A stretch of DNA of 64,000 bases from Bos javanicus (lineage: Eukaryota > Chordata > Mammalia > Artiodactyla > Bovidae), in assembly GCF_032452875.1 (NCBI RefSeq), contig NC_083885.1:62132425-62196424 (forward strand). The letters run 5' to 3'. The translations under genes were made by a program, and so were the position numbers. Below the pieces are notes generated by a model that had not been told where the DNA came from, searched no databases, and was given only the letters and a program-made list of their open reading frames with translations. Below, one piece after another: positions 46,425 to 57,944 of this stretch. The first letter of the stretch is position 1; each line of letters begins with the position of its first letter.

Positions 46425-46640
46425 TTAGGGCTTCACCAGAGGCTCAGCGGTAAAGAATTCGCCTGCAAGACAAAAGACTCAGGTTGATCCCTGGGTCGGG
46501 AAGATCCCCTGGGAGAGGATGGCAACCCACTCCAGTGTTCTTGCCTGGAAAATTCCATGGACAGAGGAGCCTAGGAGGCTACAGTCCATGGGGTTGCCAA
46601 GAGTCGGACATGACTGTCGTGACTGAGCACACATGCATGC
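46425..46640 (+). mobile_element. Bov-tA SINE
   Basis: GGGCTTCACCAGAGGCTCAG...GAGTCGGACATGACTGTCGTG. Confidence 0.88.
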
Positions 46641-46933
46641 AAACCTTATTTATCCTTCTGAAACCTCCTGTTTTACTTAACAGTATATCAAGGATATCTT
46701 TTCACTTTAATACATAAGTCTTTTTCACCTTTCTAAGGCAAAAAATTTATTTGATAGTGTTAAGGTGTAAGTACTTTCCGTTGGTTGTGGTAGCCATTGT
46801 ATATGGGTTCCCAAAGTATCATAGTCTGATCTGACTGCTTTCAACCTTTCAAAGAACATGTAAAAACTTTTAAATAGTATAATTCTACAGGTCTTGTAAT
46901 GCTTTTTGCTATTTTTTTATGTTTTCATCAAAG

Positions 46934-46959
46934 AATACAGATTCTTCGGAATCTGTATT
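46934..46959. repeat. Hairpin: 11-bp perfect arms with TTCG loop
   Basis: AATACAGATTC, TTCG, GAATCTGTATT. The tetraloop is the exceptionally stable UUCG type in RNA. No transcript is evident around it. Confidence 0.9.
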
Positions 46960-47109
46960 GGAAGTCAGTTTTGAGAAACCAGGGTGCACTACTAGCTTTG
47001 CACACTGCCGAGACTGTCATTGCTCTGGGGCCTCTCAGCACAAACAGCTCATAATTCAGTTTCATGAACGCACTCACACATGCAGATATACCTAGCTACA
47101 CTCAACACA

Positions 47110-47405
47110 TACACATTTTTTTATCCAAGCATAGTTGATTTACAGTATTGTGTTAGCTACTGTGTTTAGAGTGGATAACCAATGGGAACCTATTGTATGG
47201 CACATGGAACTCTGCTCAATGTCACATGGCAGCCTGGATGGGAGGGGAGTTGGGGGAGAATGGATTCATGTATATGTATGGCTGAATCCCTTCACTGTTC
47301 CTGAAACTATCACAACACTGTTAATCAGATTTACCCCAATACAAAATGTGTTGGTGTTGAGAAAAATAAAAAGATGCAATATTGTTTTAGCTTCAGCTGT
47401 ACAAA
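47110..47405. mobile_element. L1 3' UTR fragments
   Basis: AAGCATAGTTGATTTACAGT and ACTCTGCTCAATGTCACATG. Confidence 0.65.
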
Positions 47406-48049
47406 AAAAATAATTCAGTTATATTTAGAATGGCAAAGTCAGGATTTAAACATACATACATATAATAGTAATGAGTAAACGTAGAAGGAATGATGTAGGT
47501 AGAACGTGATTGGAAACCACCATAGGAAAAAAAAATATAGTTGTTTCCTAGCTTTTAAAACTTGTCTGGTATTTTCTTGTAACTGGATTCAACAGATCAC
47601 TCTACTTCGGCCCCTAAGCCAGTTTTGGTGGAGTTCATTTCCGTCCTGACGTCATGCCATCCAAAGGCTGCGCCAGTTTCTGCACTTTCCCGTCTCTAGA
47701 GAACATGCTGTGTTGGGCCAGCTAAGGACTGGTGCTGGTTCTGCAGCATCCTCATGTGGCCGTGACAGACGGGTCTCTCTTGGTTCCACACACCATTTTA
47801 CTGGAACCAGAAGCACTGAAGTTCCTCTTCGTTCTTGTACTAGCACTCCTGCAAAGCACACAGCAGAAGTGGTGTGTGAGAGTGTGTGAAAGAGAGGGTG
47901 TGCATACTGGGAAGCACAGTAGAGAGTCCGTGACTGAGACCACGAGTAAGATTGTGAGGGTGAGTGTGTGAGCGAGAGGGCGTGTGTGTCTCTCCCTGAA
48001 GGAGAGAAAATAGGAGACAGAGGAGAAACAGTTCTGAGAAGCTTGTGTG
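47406..48049. other. No recognised gene
   Basis: Open frames on the minus strand (up to 160 aa, 47652-48134) end inside SINE sequence. No domain was recognised. Confidence 0.45.
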
Positions 48050-48265
48050 GGTGCATGCATAATCGTGTCCAACTCTTTGCGACCCCACGACTGTAGCCCA
48101 CCAGGCTCCTCTGCCCATGGGATTCTCCAGGCAAGAATACTGGAGCGGGTTGCCATTTTCTCCTTCAGGAGATCTTCCCGACCCAGGGATTAAACCTGCA
48201 TCTTTGGCATCTTCTGCGTCGACGGGTGTATTCTTTACCACTAGCACCACCTGGGAAACCCTTTA
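48050..48265 (-). mobile_element. Bov-tA SINE
   Basis: TCGTGTCCAACTCTTTGCGA...CTTTACCACTAGCACCACC. Confidence 0.9.
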
Positions 48266-48452
48266 AGAAACTTAGTTCCTGTATTTCATAATCTCTTGTG
48301 ACCCGGGAAGAGCAGCTGCAAGTGTGTGGATCCCAGGCTCTTCCATTGTCTCCAGCCTCCTCCCGCCCCACCAGCAACACCAGCCCTGATTCTCCGTCCT
48401 GGAGCTCTGGCACCATCTGCTGGGCCAGGTGCCCTACACTGCAAGGGAAGAC

Positions 48453-48528
48453 ACCTTCCGCTTCTCCCAGTCCCTGGGCTGGCCACGTGGACCTTCCGCT
48501 TCTCCCAGTCCCTGGGCTCGCCACGTGG
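48453..48528. repeat. 38-bp tandem duplication with CACGTG E-box
   Basis: Two copies of a 38-bp unit (ACCTTCCGCTTCTCCCAG ... GCCACGTGG) differ at one position (G/C). Confidence 0.93.
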
Positions 48529-49389
48529 AGCTGCCTACATCTAAGTTCAAGCAGAGTAAGATTAAAATTCTGCTCCTCATTTGCCCTAGACTCATTCCAG
48601 GTGCTCCATAGTGACATATTTCTGTACAACACAACATTTCCATCACCTCACAAAGTTCTTCTCCACCCAACACCAGATACAGTTAACTCTGTGTAACAGA
48701 AAAGAGGGTGCCCAACTATGCATCCATCCTACACTCTCTCTCTCACACACACATGCACACACATACACGTGGGAACACGAGAGACCTGAAACTCTTCTGC
48801 ATCAGCAGCAGGACTGGAATCCCCTTGTTTGGGATCATCTTTCCCACTTCAGCCCCTGAAGACAAAGATGCTCAGGGCAGAGCGACACAGACAAGTGCAC
48901 ACCCCTCCTCTCCATGTCAATCTGCTCCACGCTGCCAGCTTCATACTGTGAATACCCAGGTCCCCAGAAGATGTTTGCTATTCAAACAGTGAGATTAAGA
49001 CAGAGAATGGAGTAGGTACAGCTCGGATGTAGGAATCAGAGCAGGGACCCAACCACATACTCTACGGTGCCTTTTTTAACATTCTGTCTTATGCACACTC
49101 TCAAATAATTATCATTTTTCTCTATAATGTTTGGAGTTAATGATGGTTGATTCAACTTACCTTTTCTGCTGGAGTGAGAAGATTTGAAGCTGTCGAATGG
49201 AACATTCTAGAAGGCAGCACATAAGTGATTCAGCCACAGTTGTATCATGAGCTTCTCCTCTCATTCCCCTTTGAGTGTATGGTGGTAACTGTTGCAGGGT
49301 TTCCCCCCCATAAATGCCTCAGAGTTGTATCTCTTAACACTAACACCAAACTGTCCCTAGCCAGGGTATAATTATCACTTAAATTCTCC
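48529..49389. other. No recognised gene
   Basis: Contains a CA/CT-rich microsatellite at about 48730-48770. Nothing else was recognised. Confidence 0.5.
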
Positions 49390-49770
49390 AATGGAGGGAC
49401 GTCCCTGGTGGTCCTGTGGATAAGACTCTGAGCTTGCAATGCAGAGGGCGTGGGTTCGATCCCTGGTCACGGAACTAAGATCCCACATGCCGCATGGCAC
49501 AGCCAAAAAGTAAAAATTCTCCAGTGGAAAGAACTGCTGGATCTGCTCAAGGTAGATGATGCTTAAAAGTAAACAAGGAGCTTGAGGTATGGGTGGGTGA
49601 GTGGGTGATTACCCTGTTGTCTACAGTTTGTATGCTTGAAAATACCCATTAAGGGAAGGGATATGTGTATCCTTGTGGCTGACTCATTTTGCTGTTCAAT
49701 AGAAACTAACACAACATTGTAAAGCAACTATACTCCAGTAAAAATTAAGTTTAAAATAAATAAAAATTGT
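49390..49770 (+). mobile_element. CHR-type SINE and L1 3' tail
   Basis: GGACGTCCCTGGTGGTCCTG...CGCATGGCACAGCC (to 49510), then L1 text AACATTGTAAAGCAACTATAC at about 49710. Confidence 0.8.
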
Positions 49771-50197
49771 ATTTAAAGGAGAATTTTTTAACAGTACTCT
49801 TGGAAATTCTAATAATATTCAAACAGGAAAAAAAGATAACATGGCTGAAACAAAGAATTAGCCCTAGCATGAGAACAAAAGCATGAAAACATACTCAATA
49901 TGAAACGAAGGACAGCAGGAAGAACAGTTTCTCAGTGAAAAGCCTGAGGAGTGTGGGATTGTCCCAGGGGCTGGGGCACCATGAACTCTCAGATGGGGTG
50001 GGTTGTGGGCACTGGAATTCTCACAAAGTACAACAAACTAGTTCTTGGGAGCAAACTTTTACTCAAAGACTCAGATAGTAAATATTTTTAGGTTCACAGG
50101 CCACATGGTCTCTGTCACAACTGCTTAATGCTACATTTGTAGGTGGAAGCCACCTTAGACAGTATGCAGACAGAGGTGGCTGCTTTCCAATGGATGC
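49771..50197. other. No gene seen
   Basis: Non-coding, nothing recognised. Confidence 0.5.
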
Positions 50198-50420
50198 GTG
50201 CTTAGTCCCTTCTTCAGTCGTGTCCAACTCTTGGCGACCCTATAGACTCTAGCCCACCAGGCTCCTCTGTGCATGGGATTCTCCAGGCAAGAATACTAGA
50301 GTAGGCTGCCATGCCCTCCTCCAGGGGATCTTCCCAACCCAGGAATGGAACCCCCGCCTCTCATGTCTCCTGCATTGGCAGGTGGGTTCTTTACCACTAG
50401 CGCCACCTGTGAAGCCCCTC
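50198..50420 (-). mobile_element. Bov-tA SINE
   Basis: CAGTCGTGTCCAACTCTTGG...CACTAGCGCCACCTGTGAAG. Confidence 0.9.
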
Positions 50421-50797
50421 TGCATTCCAGTAAAACACAACAAAACTTTCCAATAAAATTCACCGTTTACCTGTGCCATCAGGTTGACATTATGGATACA
50501 AAGGATTCTGAGGTTGAAAAGATGGCCTAAAATGGGGGATTTTACAGACGACAAAGACCTAGGAATATAATTAGAAAGAAGCATGGAATTTAAGGTCCTT
50601 GAAAACAGACTCCATTGGTGACACGGTATTTTGGAGACATGAAAAAGCACTGAGGAACCAGCCCAGTTGGAAATAATGAAATCCCTGATGCACCTTCAAT
50701 GGTCCCTTTAACGCCTGATTTAACTTTGACTCTGAACTAAAATTTCCATGGGAAATACAGAAAACTTTTTTCTGACAGCTATTTGGATATCATTTGT

Positions 50798-51100
50798 TGT
50801 TGTTCAGTCGCTCAGTTGTGTCTGACTCTTTGCAACCCCATGGGTTATAGCAGGCCAGGCTCCTCTGTCCTCCACTATCTGCTGGAGTTTCCTCAAACTC
50901 ATGTCTATTGAGTCGGTGATGCCATCCAACCATCTCATCCTCTGTCATCCCCTTCTCCTCCCGCCTTCAGTCTGTCCCAGCATCAGGGTCTTTTCCAATG
51001 AATCAGCTCTTCCCCTCAGGTGGCCAAAGTATTGGAGTTTCAGCTTCAGCATCAGTCCTTCCCATGGATATTCAGGGTGAATTTCCTTCAGGACCCACTG
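50798..51100 (-). mobile_element. BovB 3' fragment
   Basis: TTCAGTCGCTCAGTTGTGTC...TCCTTCCCATGGATATTCAGG. Confidence 0.88.
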
Positions 51101-51289
51101 AATTGGCAATATTTGTTTCCTATTAGATTAAAAATAGCACTTTGAAGATACAATTATCTTTTTTGTGTGTGTTAAATCTCTGTATGACTGGAGGATAAAG
51201 AAACCTAAGGCCAGAATTAAATCACAACCTGATTGGATTAGCAAAGAATGGGCGTGAGATGGGAGAAGCCATCTCTTACAAAAAGCCCC

Positions 51290-51355
51290 TGGAGGTGGCT
51301 CACTGCAGAACTGAGCTGTGAGAGGGGGCAAGCAGCTGGACCTGGCTGAGTAGAG
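51290..51355 (+). promoter_or_regulatory. Candidate promoter / 5' non-coding exon of RFPL4-like pseudogene
   Basis: A TTACAAAAAGCCCC element at about 51277 is followed by a G-rich stretch and a strong donor AGAGGTAAGT at 51352-51361. It lies 1.5 kb upstream of the RFPL4-like RING exon on the same strand. The position suits a spliced 5' UTR exon, but this is inference only. Confidence 0.3.
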
Positions 51356-51540
51356 GTAAGTCTGTCTTAGGAGCCTTCATTCTTGTATTTCTGTTCTACA
51401 GAAGGCAGGGATTTGGAAAGGTATTCAAATTGGAGAGTTACCTGAGGCACGGTGTGTGCACTTGGAGACACAAGGACCTCCAGGAGAACAGGCAGAACTT
51501 AGATGTTCAGTATCCAGGCTGGAGAAGTAATAAAGTCTTC

Positions 51541-51835
51541 ACTGTTGTTCAGTCACTCAGTCGTGTCCAGCTCTTTGTGACCCCATGCCAGCCTTCCCTG
51601 TCCTTCACCATTTCCCGGAGTTTACTCAAACTCATGTCCATTGAGTCGGTGATGCCATCCAACCATCTCATCCTCTGTCAACCTCTTCTCCCGCCTTCAA
51701 TCTTTCCAGCATCAGGGTCTCTACCCACGAGTTGGCTCTTGGCATCAGGTGGCCGAAGTACTGGAGCTTCAGCATCAGTCCTTCCAGTGAATATTCAGGG
51801 TTGATTTCCTTTAGGGTTGACTGGTTTGATCTTCA
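51541..51835 (-). mobile_element. BovB 3' fragment in the putative RFPL4-like intron
   Basis: TCACTCAGTCGTGTCCAGCTC...TCCTTCCAGTGAATATTCAGG. Confidence 0.88.
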
Positions 51836-52144
51836 TTATCCTGAGTCTAATCAGAGCTTGGTAGACTCTGTGAGATGAACTTTCAGCCACAGACTGGTTC
51901 CACCTCTCAAGTTCCTCTGTGAGTTTTTGCCACATGCAGTTTGGACAGGTGGAGAGTCCAGGGTGACCCACATGTGTGATTCTAAGTTCATTTTCCAGTA
52001 CACACATAAACAAAGGAGAAGCAGATAGATCTAAAGTGTTAAAAGGCAAAGTGTCATCATTGCAACATCATTTTTTTAATCTTTTTGGGTTTTTTATGTT
52101 AAAAGACAAATTACTCTTTATTGCATTGACACTAGCATCCCTAT

Positions 52145-52760
52145 TAGTCTTATTTTTTTATTGAAGACTAGCTGATTTTCAATATGTTACTTTGAGGTAC
52201 AGCACAATGATTCAGTATTTTTGCAAAGTATTCTCTAAGTTATTACAAGGTAATGGGTGTACATCCCTGATGCTATACAGTATGGTCCTTGTTTATCAAT
52301 TTTACATATAGTAATTTCTGTCTGTTAATCTATAGTACTGCCCTCCACACAACCTCCCCTCTGGTTACCACGCATTTTTTTTTCTATATATGTAAATGTG
52401 TTTCTGTTTTTCATATGTGTCCATTTGTATTGTGTTCTACTCTCCACATAAAAGTGATATCATGTAGTGTTTGTCTCTGTCTGACTGACTTCACTGTGCA
52501 TAATATCCTCCACGCAGCCAAAAAAAAATAAATAAAATTGTAGAGATTTATATTCTCTATCAGGCTTCCTTGGTGGCTCAAAAGTAAAGAACCCACCTGC
52601 CAGTGCAGGAGACTTGGGTTGGATCACCCTGTTGGGAAGATCCCCTGGAAAAGGAAATGGCAACCCACTCCAATACTGTTAACCTGGAGAATCCCATGGA
52701 CAGAGGAGCCTGGCGGGCTACAATCCATGGGGTCGCAAAAGAAGCAGACATGACTGAAGT
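52145..52760. mobile_element. L1 fragment (-) and Bov-tA SINE (+)
   Basis: L1 text TGCTATACAGTATGGTCCTTG to about 52535, then Bov-tA at 52558-52760, 100 bp before the RFPL4-like RING exon. Confidence 0.8.
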
Positions 52761-52859
52761 CATATTCTCTATAAGACAAAAATTCTGGGGAAAAAAGTGC
52801 CCCAGGGACTAGTATCCATTCAGCTCATGGAAATTCCCGTCTCATGCATGTTTCCCCAG

Positions 52860-53150
52860 AGAGGACCCAGGGCTGAACACTTCTTTAAAGCGAGTAAATG
52901 TGTGGTCTGCCTGACGTACCTGGACAACCCCAGATACTTAAAATGCGGCTTTGGCTGCTGCTTCCGCTCCCTGGGTTCGCTGCAGAAGGCGCCCGGCGCG
53001 GAGGGCTTGCTGTGCCCCAACTGTTTGGTGGTCTCCCAGAAGACTGACCTCAGGCACGCGCTGCAGCTCGGAGCACTAGTGTGCAAAGGCAAGGCCTCGA
53101 GCCCCAGCTGAGAGCCGTTCCCCAGAGGAACCCAAGGATCCGCAAGTTCT
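52860..53150 (+). pseudogene. RFPL4A: RFPL4-like pseudogene, RING exon
   Basis: This is the RING-type exon of a ret-finger-protein-like 4 (RFPL4A-type) gene, an oocyte-associated RING/SPRY family. An acceptor TTTCCCCAG ends at 52859. The expected initiator is AGG at 52869-52871 followed by AEHFFKASKC, so the start codon is lost. The frame then reads CVVCLTYLDNP, LKCGFGCCF, LCPNCLVVSQK and LQLGALV. One RING cysteine position after CCF is serine or arginine. About 1 bp is missing after LGALV: the other frame continues EPQLRAVPQRNPRIRKF, matching the end of the RFPL4 exon. The 3' splice donor is degraded (TTCTGAGC where CAGGTGAG would be expected). The assignment relies on recalled RFPL4 sequence. 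The SPRY exon lies 2.3 kb downstream. Confidence 0.8.
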
Positions 53151-53394
53151 GAGCTACCGCGTCTGTGTACCGCGCCCCAGCCAACAATCACCCGGGGCAA
53201 AGCGCCTTTTCAACAGCACTCAGCTAGCTAAGGCCTCGCTGAGGGCCTCGCTGAATTCTGCCGCCTGAAATGTTGATTCTTTCCAAACAGCAAGTGTTCT
53301 CCTCCATTAGGTGTAGGTAAGAGCTATCTGTAGATTTTTATTTTTTAAGCAAAGACACATTTAGGCCATGCCTTAGTCCTGTGTGGCCTTCGCA

Positions 53395-53605
53395 GGTGGT
53401 ACTAGTCATAAAGAATCCGCCTGCCAATGAAGGAGATGCCCGGGAGGTGGCTTCCATCCCAGCATGCGGGAGATCCCCCTGGAGGGAGGGAATGGCGACC
53501 CCCTCCAGCATTCTTGCCTGGAGAATCCCGTGGACAGAGGAGCCTGGTGGGCTACAGTCCACGGGGTTGCCAAGAGTCCAACACGACTGAGCAATGGAGC
53601 ACCTC
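53395..53605 (+). mobile_element. Bov-tA SINE in RFPL4-like intron
   Basis: AAAGAATCCGCCTGCCAATG...GTCCAACACGACTGAGCAATG. Confidence 0.88.
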
Positions 53606-54169
53606 CCACAGGATGTGGCAAAGCCCCAGGTGACTGTGCACAGTGCGAGTGGACAGGGCGTACTGAGGGCACGAACGCCCAGCTGAAGGGAAAGGAATGT
53701 GTGCTATGTGACCGGAGGTCTCAGTCCTGTCTCCTGCGCTCCCGCCCTGGCTGGGACCTAAGGTGCCTGATTCCGGCTCGGGGCTCCTAGGGAAGGGGAA
53801 TGACCACAGCTCAGCTGCGTCTCTTGGGTTAGCTCCGAATGCCAGGGCTGACCTGCCCAGCTATACAGAGAGTGCCCAGGCTCCTTCCACCTGCTCCACC
53901 CACTCCCTCTCCTCCTGTGAGGGGTCCTATCATCCCGTGGGCTGTGATGACTGTGCTCCAGTGCCCCTTCAAACCTGCATGTCATCAGGAAAGCAGCCAG
54001 CTGCTCTGTGCACACCCGTGTTTATGATAGGGAACTGGAAAACCGCACGTTCTCTCCAACGGTCAGAAAGTCTCAGCATCTCCCAAAGAGCCGTGTGAGG
54101 AGGGAGCCAAGCGGAGTCGTTGGCCTTTGCGGCAGAGAGTTTATTTCTGAGTCTCCTGTGGCCCCATCC
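53606..54169. other. RFPL4-like pseudogene intron, no further feature
   Basis: Unique-looking GC-moderate sequence. Overlapping ORFs lack domains. Confidence 0.5.
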
Positions 54170-54181
54170 TGTGGCCCCATC

Positions 54182-54666
54182 AAAAGCAGAGACATTACTT
54201 TGCCAACAAAGGTCCGTCTAGTCAAGGCTATGGTTTTTCCAGTGGTCATGTATTGATGTGAGAGTTGGACTACAAAGAAAGCTGAGTGCAGAAGAATTGA
54301 TGCTTTTAAACTGTGGTGTTGGAGAAGACTCTTGAGAGTCCCTTGGACTTCAAGAAGATCCAACCAGTCCATCCTAAAGGAGATCAGTCCTGGGTGTTCA
54401 TTGGAAGGACTGATGCTAAAGCTGAAACTGCAATCCTTTGGCCACCTGATACTCAGAGCTGACTCATTTGAAAAGACCCTGATGCTGGGAAAGATTGAGG
54501 GCAGGAGGAGAAGGGGATGGCAAAGGATGAGATGGTTGAATGGCATCACTGACTCAATGGACATGGGTTTGGGTAAACTCTGGGAGTTGGTGATACAGGG
54601 AGGCCTGGTGTGCTGCGGTCCATGGGGTCATAAAGAGTCGGACACGACTGAGCAACTGAACTGAAA
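54182..54666 (+). mobile_element. BovB 3' copy with 12-bp TSD
   Basis: TGTGGCCCCATC lies at 54170-54181 and 54667-54678. Body: TAGTCAAGGCTATGGTTTTTC...TGAGCAACTGAACTGAA. Confidence 0.92.
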
Positions 54667-55254
54667 TGTGGCCCCATCCACACAGTCACATCAGGACAGG
54701 TGGGTCGAGGCCCCCTCCTCATTACTTGGTTAGGTGGAGATGTTGCCGATGCAGCTAGTCCTTCCACCCCGGCCCTCTGAGCCTGGCCGCATCGAGTTCT
54801 GGGTCTGAATCACTACAGTATCCAAGCCCATCCTTTCCCATGTCCACAAAAATCCCTTCCTCTGTCTTGACTTCCAGAGTTAACCCCCTCATCCAGAGAC
54901 CTCTGACACGTCTTCTTATATTTTCTACAACTCAGAGAATGGGAAGGACTGGAATGCAATTGCTTGTTGTTCATTTACAGAGAGGGAAGATGCAAAAAGA
55001 AAAAGATACATTACTATTCCAACATTATTCTGGGGCACGTCAAATCACCACCATTCAGGTGTATATTCAGTGTCTGTATTTTGACAAAGTCTGTCTCAAT
55101 TGGACAATTTTGAGGAAAATCAACACCCAGGGACTTTTTTTTTTTTTTTTGGACGCATATCATGTTCTAAACAGAAGGAAAGTCTTGAATCAAATAATCC
55201 AATTAATGCAAAGAGAACATGGGCATGAATGAGAAAGACCGGTTCCATTTTAAT

Positions 55255-55315
55255 CATTCAGTTTATACATGGAATTGTATCTCTTTAACCATTCAGTTTA
55301 TACGTGGAACTATCT
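55255..55315. repeat. 35-bp imperfect tandem duplication
   Basis: CATTCAGTTTATACATGGAA and CATTCAGTTTATACGTGGAA start 35 bp apart (55255 and 55290). Confidence 0.85.
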
Positions 55316-55462
55316 CATCAGGCTCAGGGGAGCGTCGGCAGGAGCCCTCTGCTTGGGTGAGAAGTGCAGAGTTACGGAAGTGAAGTGAGTGAGCCACGGG
55401 ACCCCCCAGAGGGCAGGAAGTGCAGTGCCCAGTGTCCCTGCCTGCTGACCTTTCTCCCCGCC

Positions 55463-56005
55463 GTGGACGTGCCCTTGGACGTTGACACGGCCACCACGCG
55501 CCTCATCATTTCTGAGGGCCTGAGAATTGTCCGGGCGGGTTTACAAGCAGCAGAAGGAGCCGAGACCTGAGAGGTTCACCGCACCACTTGCGTCCTGCGC
55601 TCCCCGCGGTTCACCCCCGGCGCCGCTCCTGGAGGTGGAGGCGGGGTCCGGCCGAGGGGACCTGGGCGTCGGCCGCGAGACTGCGCGCCGCCGAGGGGAG
55701 ACGCGGCCGACTGCGGGCGCGGCTTCTGGGCCGTGAGTTTGAGAAGGAGCCGTGTTCTCCGCCTGCACCGAGCCTTCCTGCACCGCGCTCACGGTGAGCC
55801 CCCGCTGCACCGAGCGGGCGTCTTCCTGAATGTCGGGGTCGTTTCCTTCTACCACGTTGGCGAGGGGTCCCATATCTTTACATTCACTCAAGTTCCCGCT
55901 GCGGGGCCGCTGTGTCCGTTTTTCTGTGCACAGCATCCGAGCCAGGACGACCAGAGCTTCCTGAGGATCTACCCTGTGAGTCTGGGCACTGGCGGTCCTC
56001 GCTGA
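55463..56005 (+). pseudogene. RFPL4A: RFPL4-like pseudogene, SPRY (B30.2) exon
   Basis: This is the second coding exon of the same RFPL4-like pseudogene. The first frame reads VDVPLDVDTATTRLIISEGL, then stops at 55568. A second frame continues with RPERFTAPL and LLEVEAG. A third frame gives GFWAVSLR, then HRAGVFLNVGVVSFYHVGEG, SHIFTFTQVPAA and DDQSFLRIYPV up to a TGA at 56003-56005. These are the PRY/SPRY landmarks (LDVDTA, LEVE, GFWAVSL, GVFLNV, FYHV) in the right order. At least two frameshifts separate them. The splice acceptor is also lost: the bases before GTGGACGTG are CCGCC instead of an AG. The region is GC-rich, which produces a spurious 198-aa ORF on the opposite strand. It is probably the same degenerate locus as the RING exon at 52860. 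Confidence 0.8.
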
Positions 56006-56964
56006 ATCCGGGGCAAAGCGAGTGACACCGACCGCCGAGGAGCAGGGAGAGGACTCTCGTGTGCGCGTGGCTGTGGCCGGGACGTCCCCAGTTGCTGCCC
56101 GCGTGGCGCAAAAGCGCAGCAGAGAATTACAGTTCATGAATCACTAACACAAATTGTATGAGAGAAGCTTACATTTCCAGAAGTAGTGTTGTGGTTTCCG
56201 GACTTATTTCTATTTCAATTATTGGTTTTTGGTTGGTTTTTCTTTTCAGATCAAGTTCCAAATGTTTTCTGTTAATTTTCTGTAAGCCTAACCTAGTGTG
56301 TGATGGAGGTTCTTTATATGATGGAAACAAGACGTGTTTCACGACTCAAAATGTGCGCATGCAATCAGTTTCATTCAACAGCTGAAAAACACACATTCAT
56401 TTCAGGTGCACATTGAACTAGGCCGCATTCCGTTTCTACTGCACGTTGCTGAGCCTTCTGACCCCAGCAGGAAGGACCCACCTGGCCATGAGAGGAGGCC
56501 TGGCAGGACCTGAGAGGTTGATTAAGTCAGTGGGGAAAAGTCACCATCTTGCCTAAAATGTGAAGCTGTGATGATAAAGAAAATGAAGAAGACCCTGCCA
56601 GGGTCAGTTCACTCCTCTCAGGACAGAGTCTCTGTCCAGTGCCCCTAAATGGACACACACTGCCCGGCACTGAGCTGACCTCCAGAATATTTGCTGAATT
56701 AACAGATGCCTCCATACTGCAGACCTTGTCTTTCAAATCTGTCTTTTGGAGAAATCGGAGACATGAAGAAGAAATTCCATCAGGTGGACCCACCTCAAGT
56801 CCACTAGGTTCGCCTATGGCCTCCACGTGCCCCCACTGCCACTCAGCTCCCCTGCAAGGGGATTTTAGTGAATATGGTTCCCATTTCCTCCTTATTTACA
56901 TCCCACTTCCTTAATCCCATCAAATGTTGACTTATTTCTGGAATAAGTGAGGTTTTATTAAGGA
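56006..56964. other. 3' flank of RFPL4-like pseudogene, no gene seen
   Basis: Short ORFs only, nothing recognised. Confidence 0.5.
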
Positions 56965-57185
56965 TGGGGGCTTCCCTGATAGCTCAGCTAGCGAAGAAAT
57001 TGCCTACAACACAGGAGACACAGGAGACGGAGGCTTGATCCTGGGATCAGGAAGATCCCCTGGAGGAGGGCATGGCAACCCGCTCCAGTATTCTTGCCTG
57101 GAGAATCCAATGGACAGAGGAGCCTGGTGGGCTACAGTCCATGGGGTTGCAACGAGTCGGACACAAGTGAGCGACTGAGCACAAG
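56965..57185 (+). mobile_element. Bov-tA SINE
   Basis: GGGGCTTCCCTGATAGCTCAGC...GTCGGACACAAGTGAGCGAC. Confidence 0.9.
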
Positions 57186-57557
57186 CTACAATCAATTCTG
57201 AAAAGTTCTTGAAAAGGTAGTTTACTGTCTCTCTGTCTTAACAGATGCTTGACGTCCAGTGTGTGTTTACATTCAGAGCATCTCTCAGACGAGCCCGTTT
57301 CAGGTGCTCAGTAGTGACATGGGACTGGAGCTACCTTAATAGCGAAATCAAGACCCTTTCACCAGTTCAGTGAAGAGTCTGATGATGAACCATGTCCTTC
57401 ATGTAACCAGCATCTCATAGCTCAGGACCAGGACCATCATTACGTAGTACTAGGGACAGCACACAGTAGGTTCTCTGTGTTTAAATGTGTGGGGGCAGGT
57501 TCTGAGGAGGAATAATCAGTCAACACATTAAATCATTATCATGCATATTTTCAGCAG

Positions 57558-57790
57558 ACAGGAACTACAGTTGAACACTTTAAAGAGGCAGTGGCCATCT
57601 TATCTGCCTGCCTTCTCTTCTCAAACCCATGTACCTGAACTGTGGACAAGTCCGCTGGCCACAGTGCATCAACTCCCTGCAGAAGGAGCACAGTGGGGAT
57701 GATTGATTGTACCCCTTCTGCTTTATGGCCTTCAGAAGAATGAACTCAGGGTTATTTCCCAGCTGAGGGACCTGGTACCCAGGATCCAAC
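57558..57790 (+). pseudogene. RFPL4-like RING exon remnant, unit D
   Basis: This is a close copy of the 41681 remnant, with the same lost start, the same frameshift after CLLFSNP and the same LNCGQVRWPQCINSLQKEHS phrase. It ends in GDD and a TGA where the 41681 copy has GDN and a TAA. The shared frameshift shows the exon was already dead before the unit duplicated. The roughly 320 nt upstream (57235-57557) also aligns with 41320-41680. Confidence 0.7.
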
Positions 57791-57835
57791 TATCAACTGA
57801 TGATTGCCATGATCAGTTTAAAGTATTCTAATGCT

Positions 57836-57892
57836 GTTGTTCAGCCACTAAGTCAAGTTGGACTCTGTGACCCCATGGACTGCAGCATACAG
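57836..57892 (-). mobile_element. Short SINE/BovB-derived insertion flanked by TCTAATG
   Basis: TGTTCAGCCACTAAGTCAAG...CATGGACTGCAGCATACAG sits between two TCTAATG copies and is absent from units A and C. Confidence 0.7.
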
Positions 57893-57944
57893 TCTAATGT
57901 CACCGCTCTGTTTGTTTTCATCAGTGGTATTTCTTAGTCCCTGT

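Noticed and set aside
47652..48134. A 160-aa minus-strand ORF
   Set aside because: It begins inside a Bov-tA SINE and shows no domain.
55541..56137. A 198-aa minus-strand ORF in GC-rich sequence
   Set aside because: It is the antisense shadow of the RFPL4-like SPRY exon; no domain.
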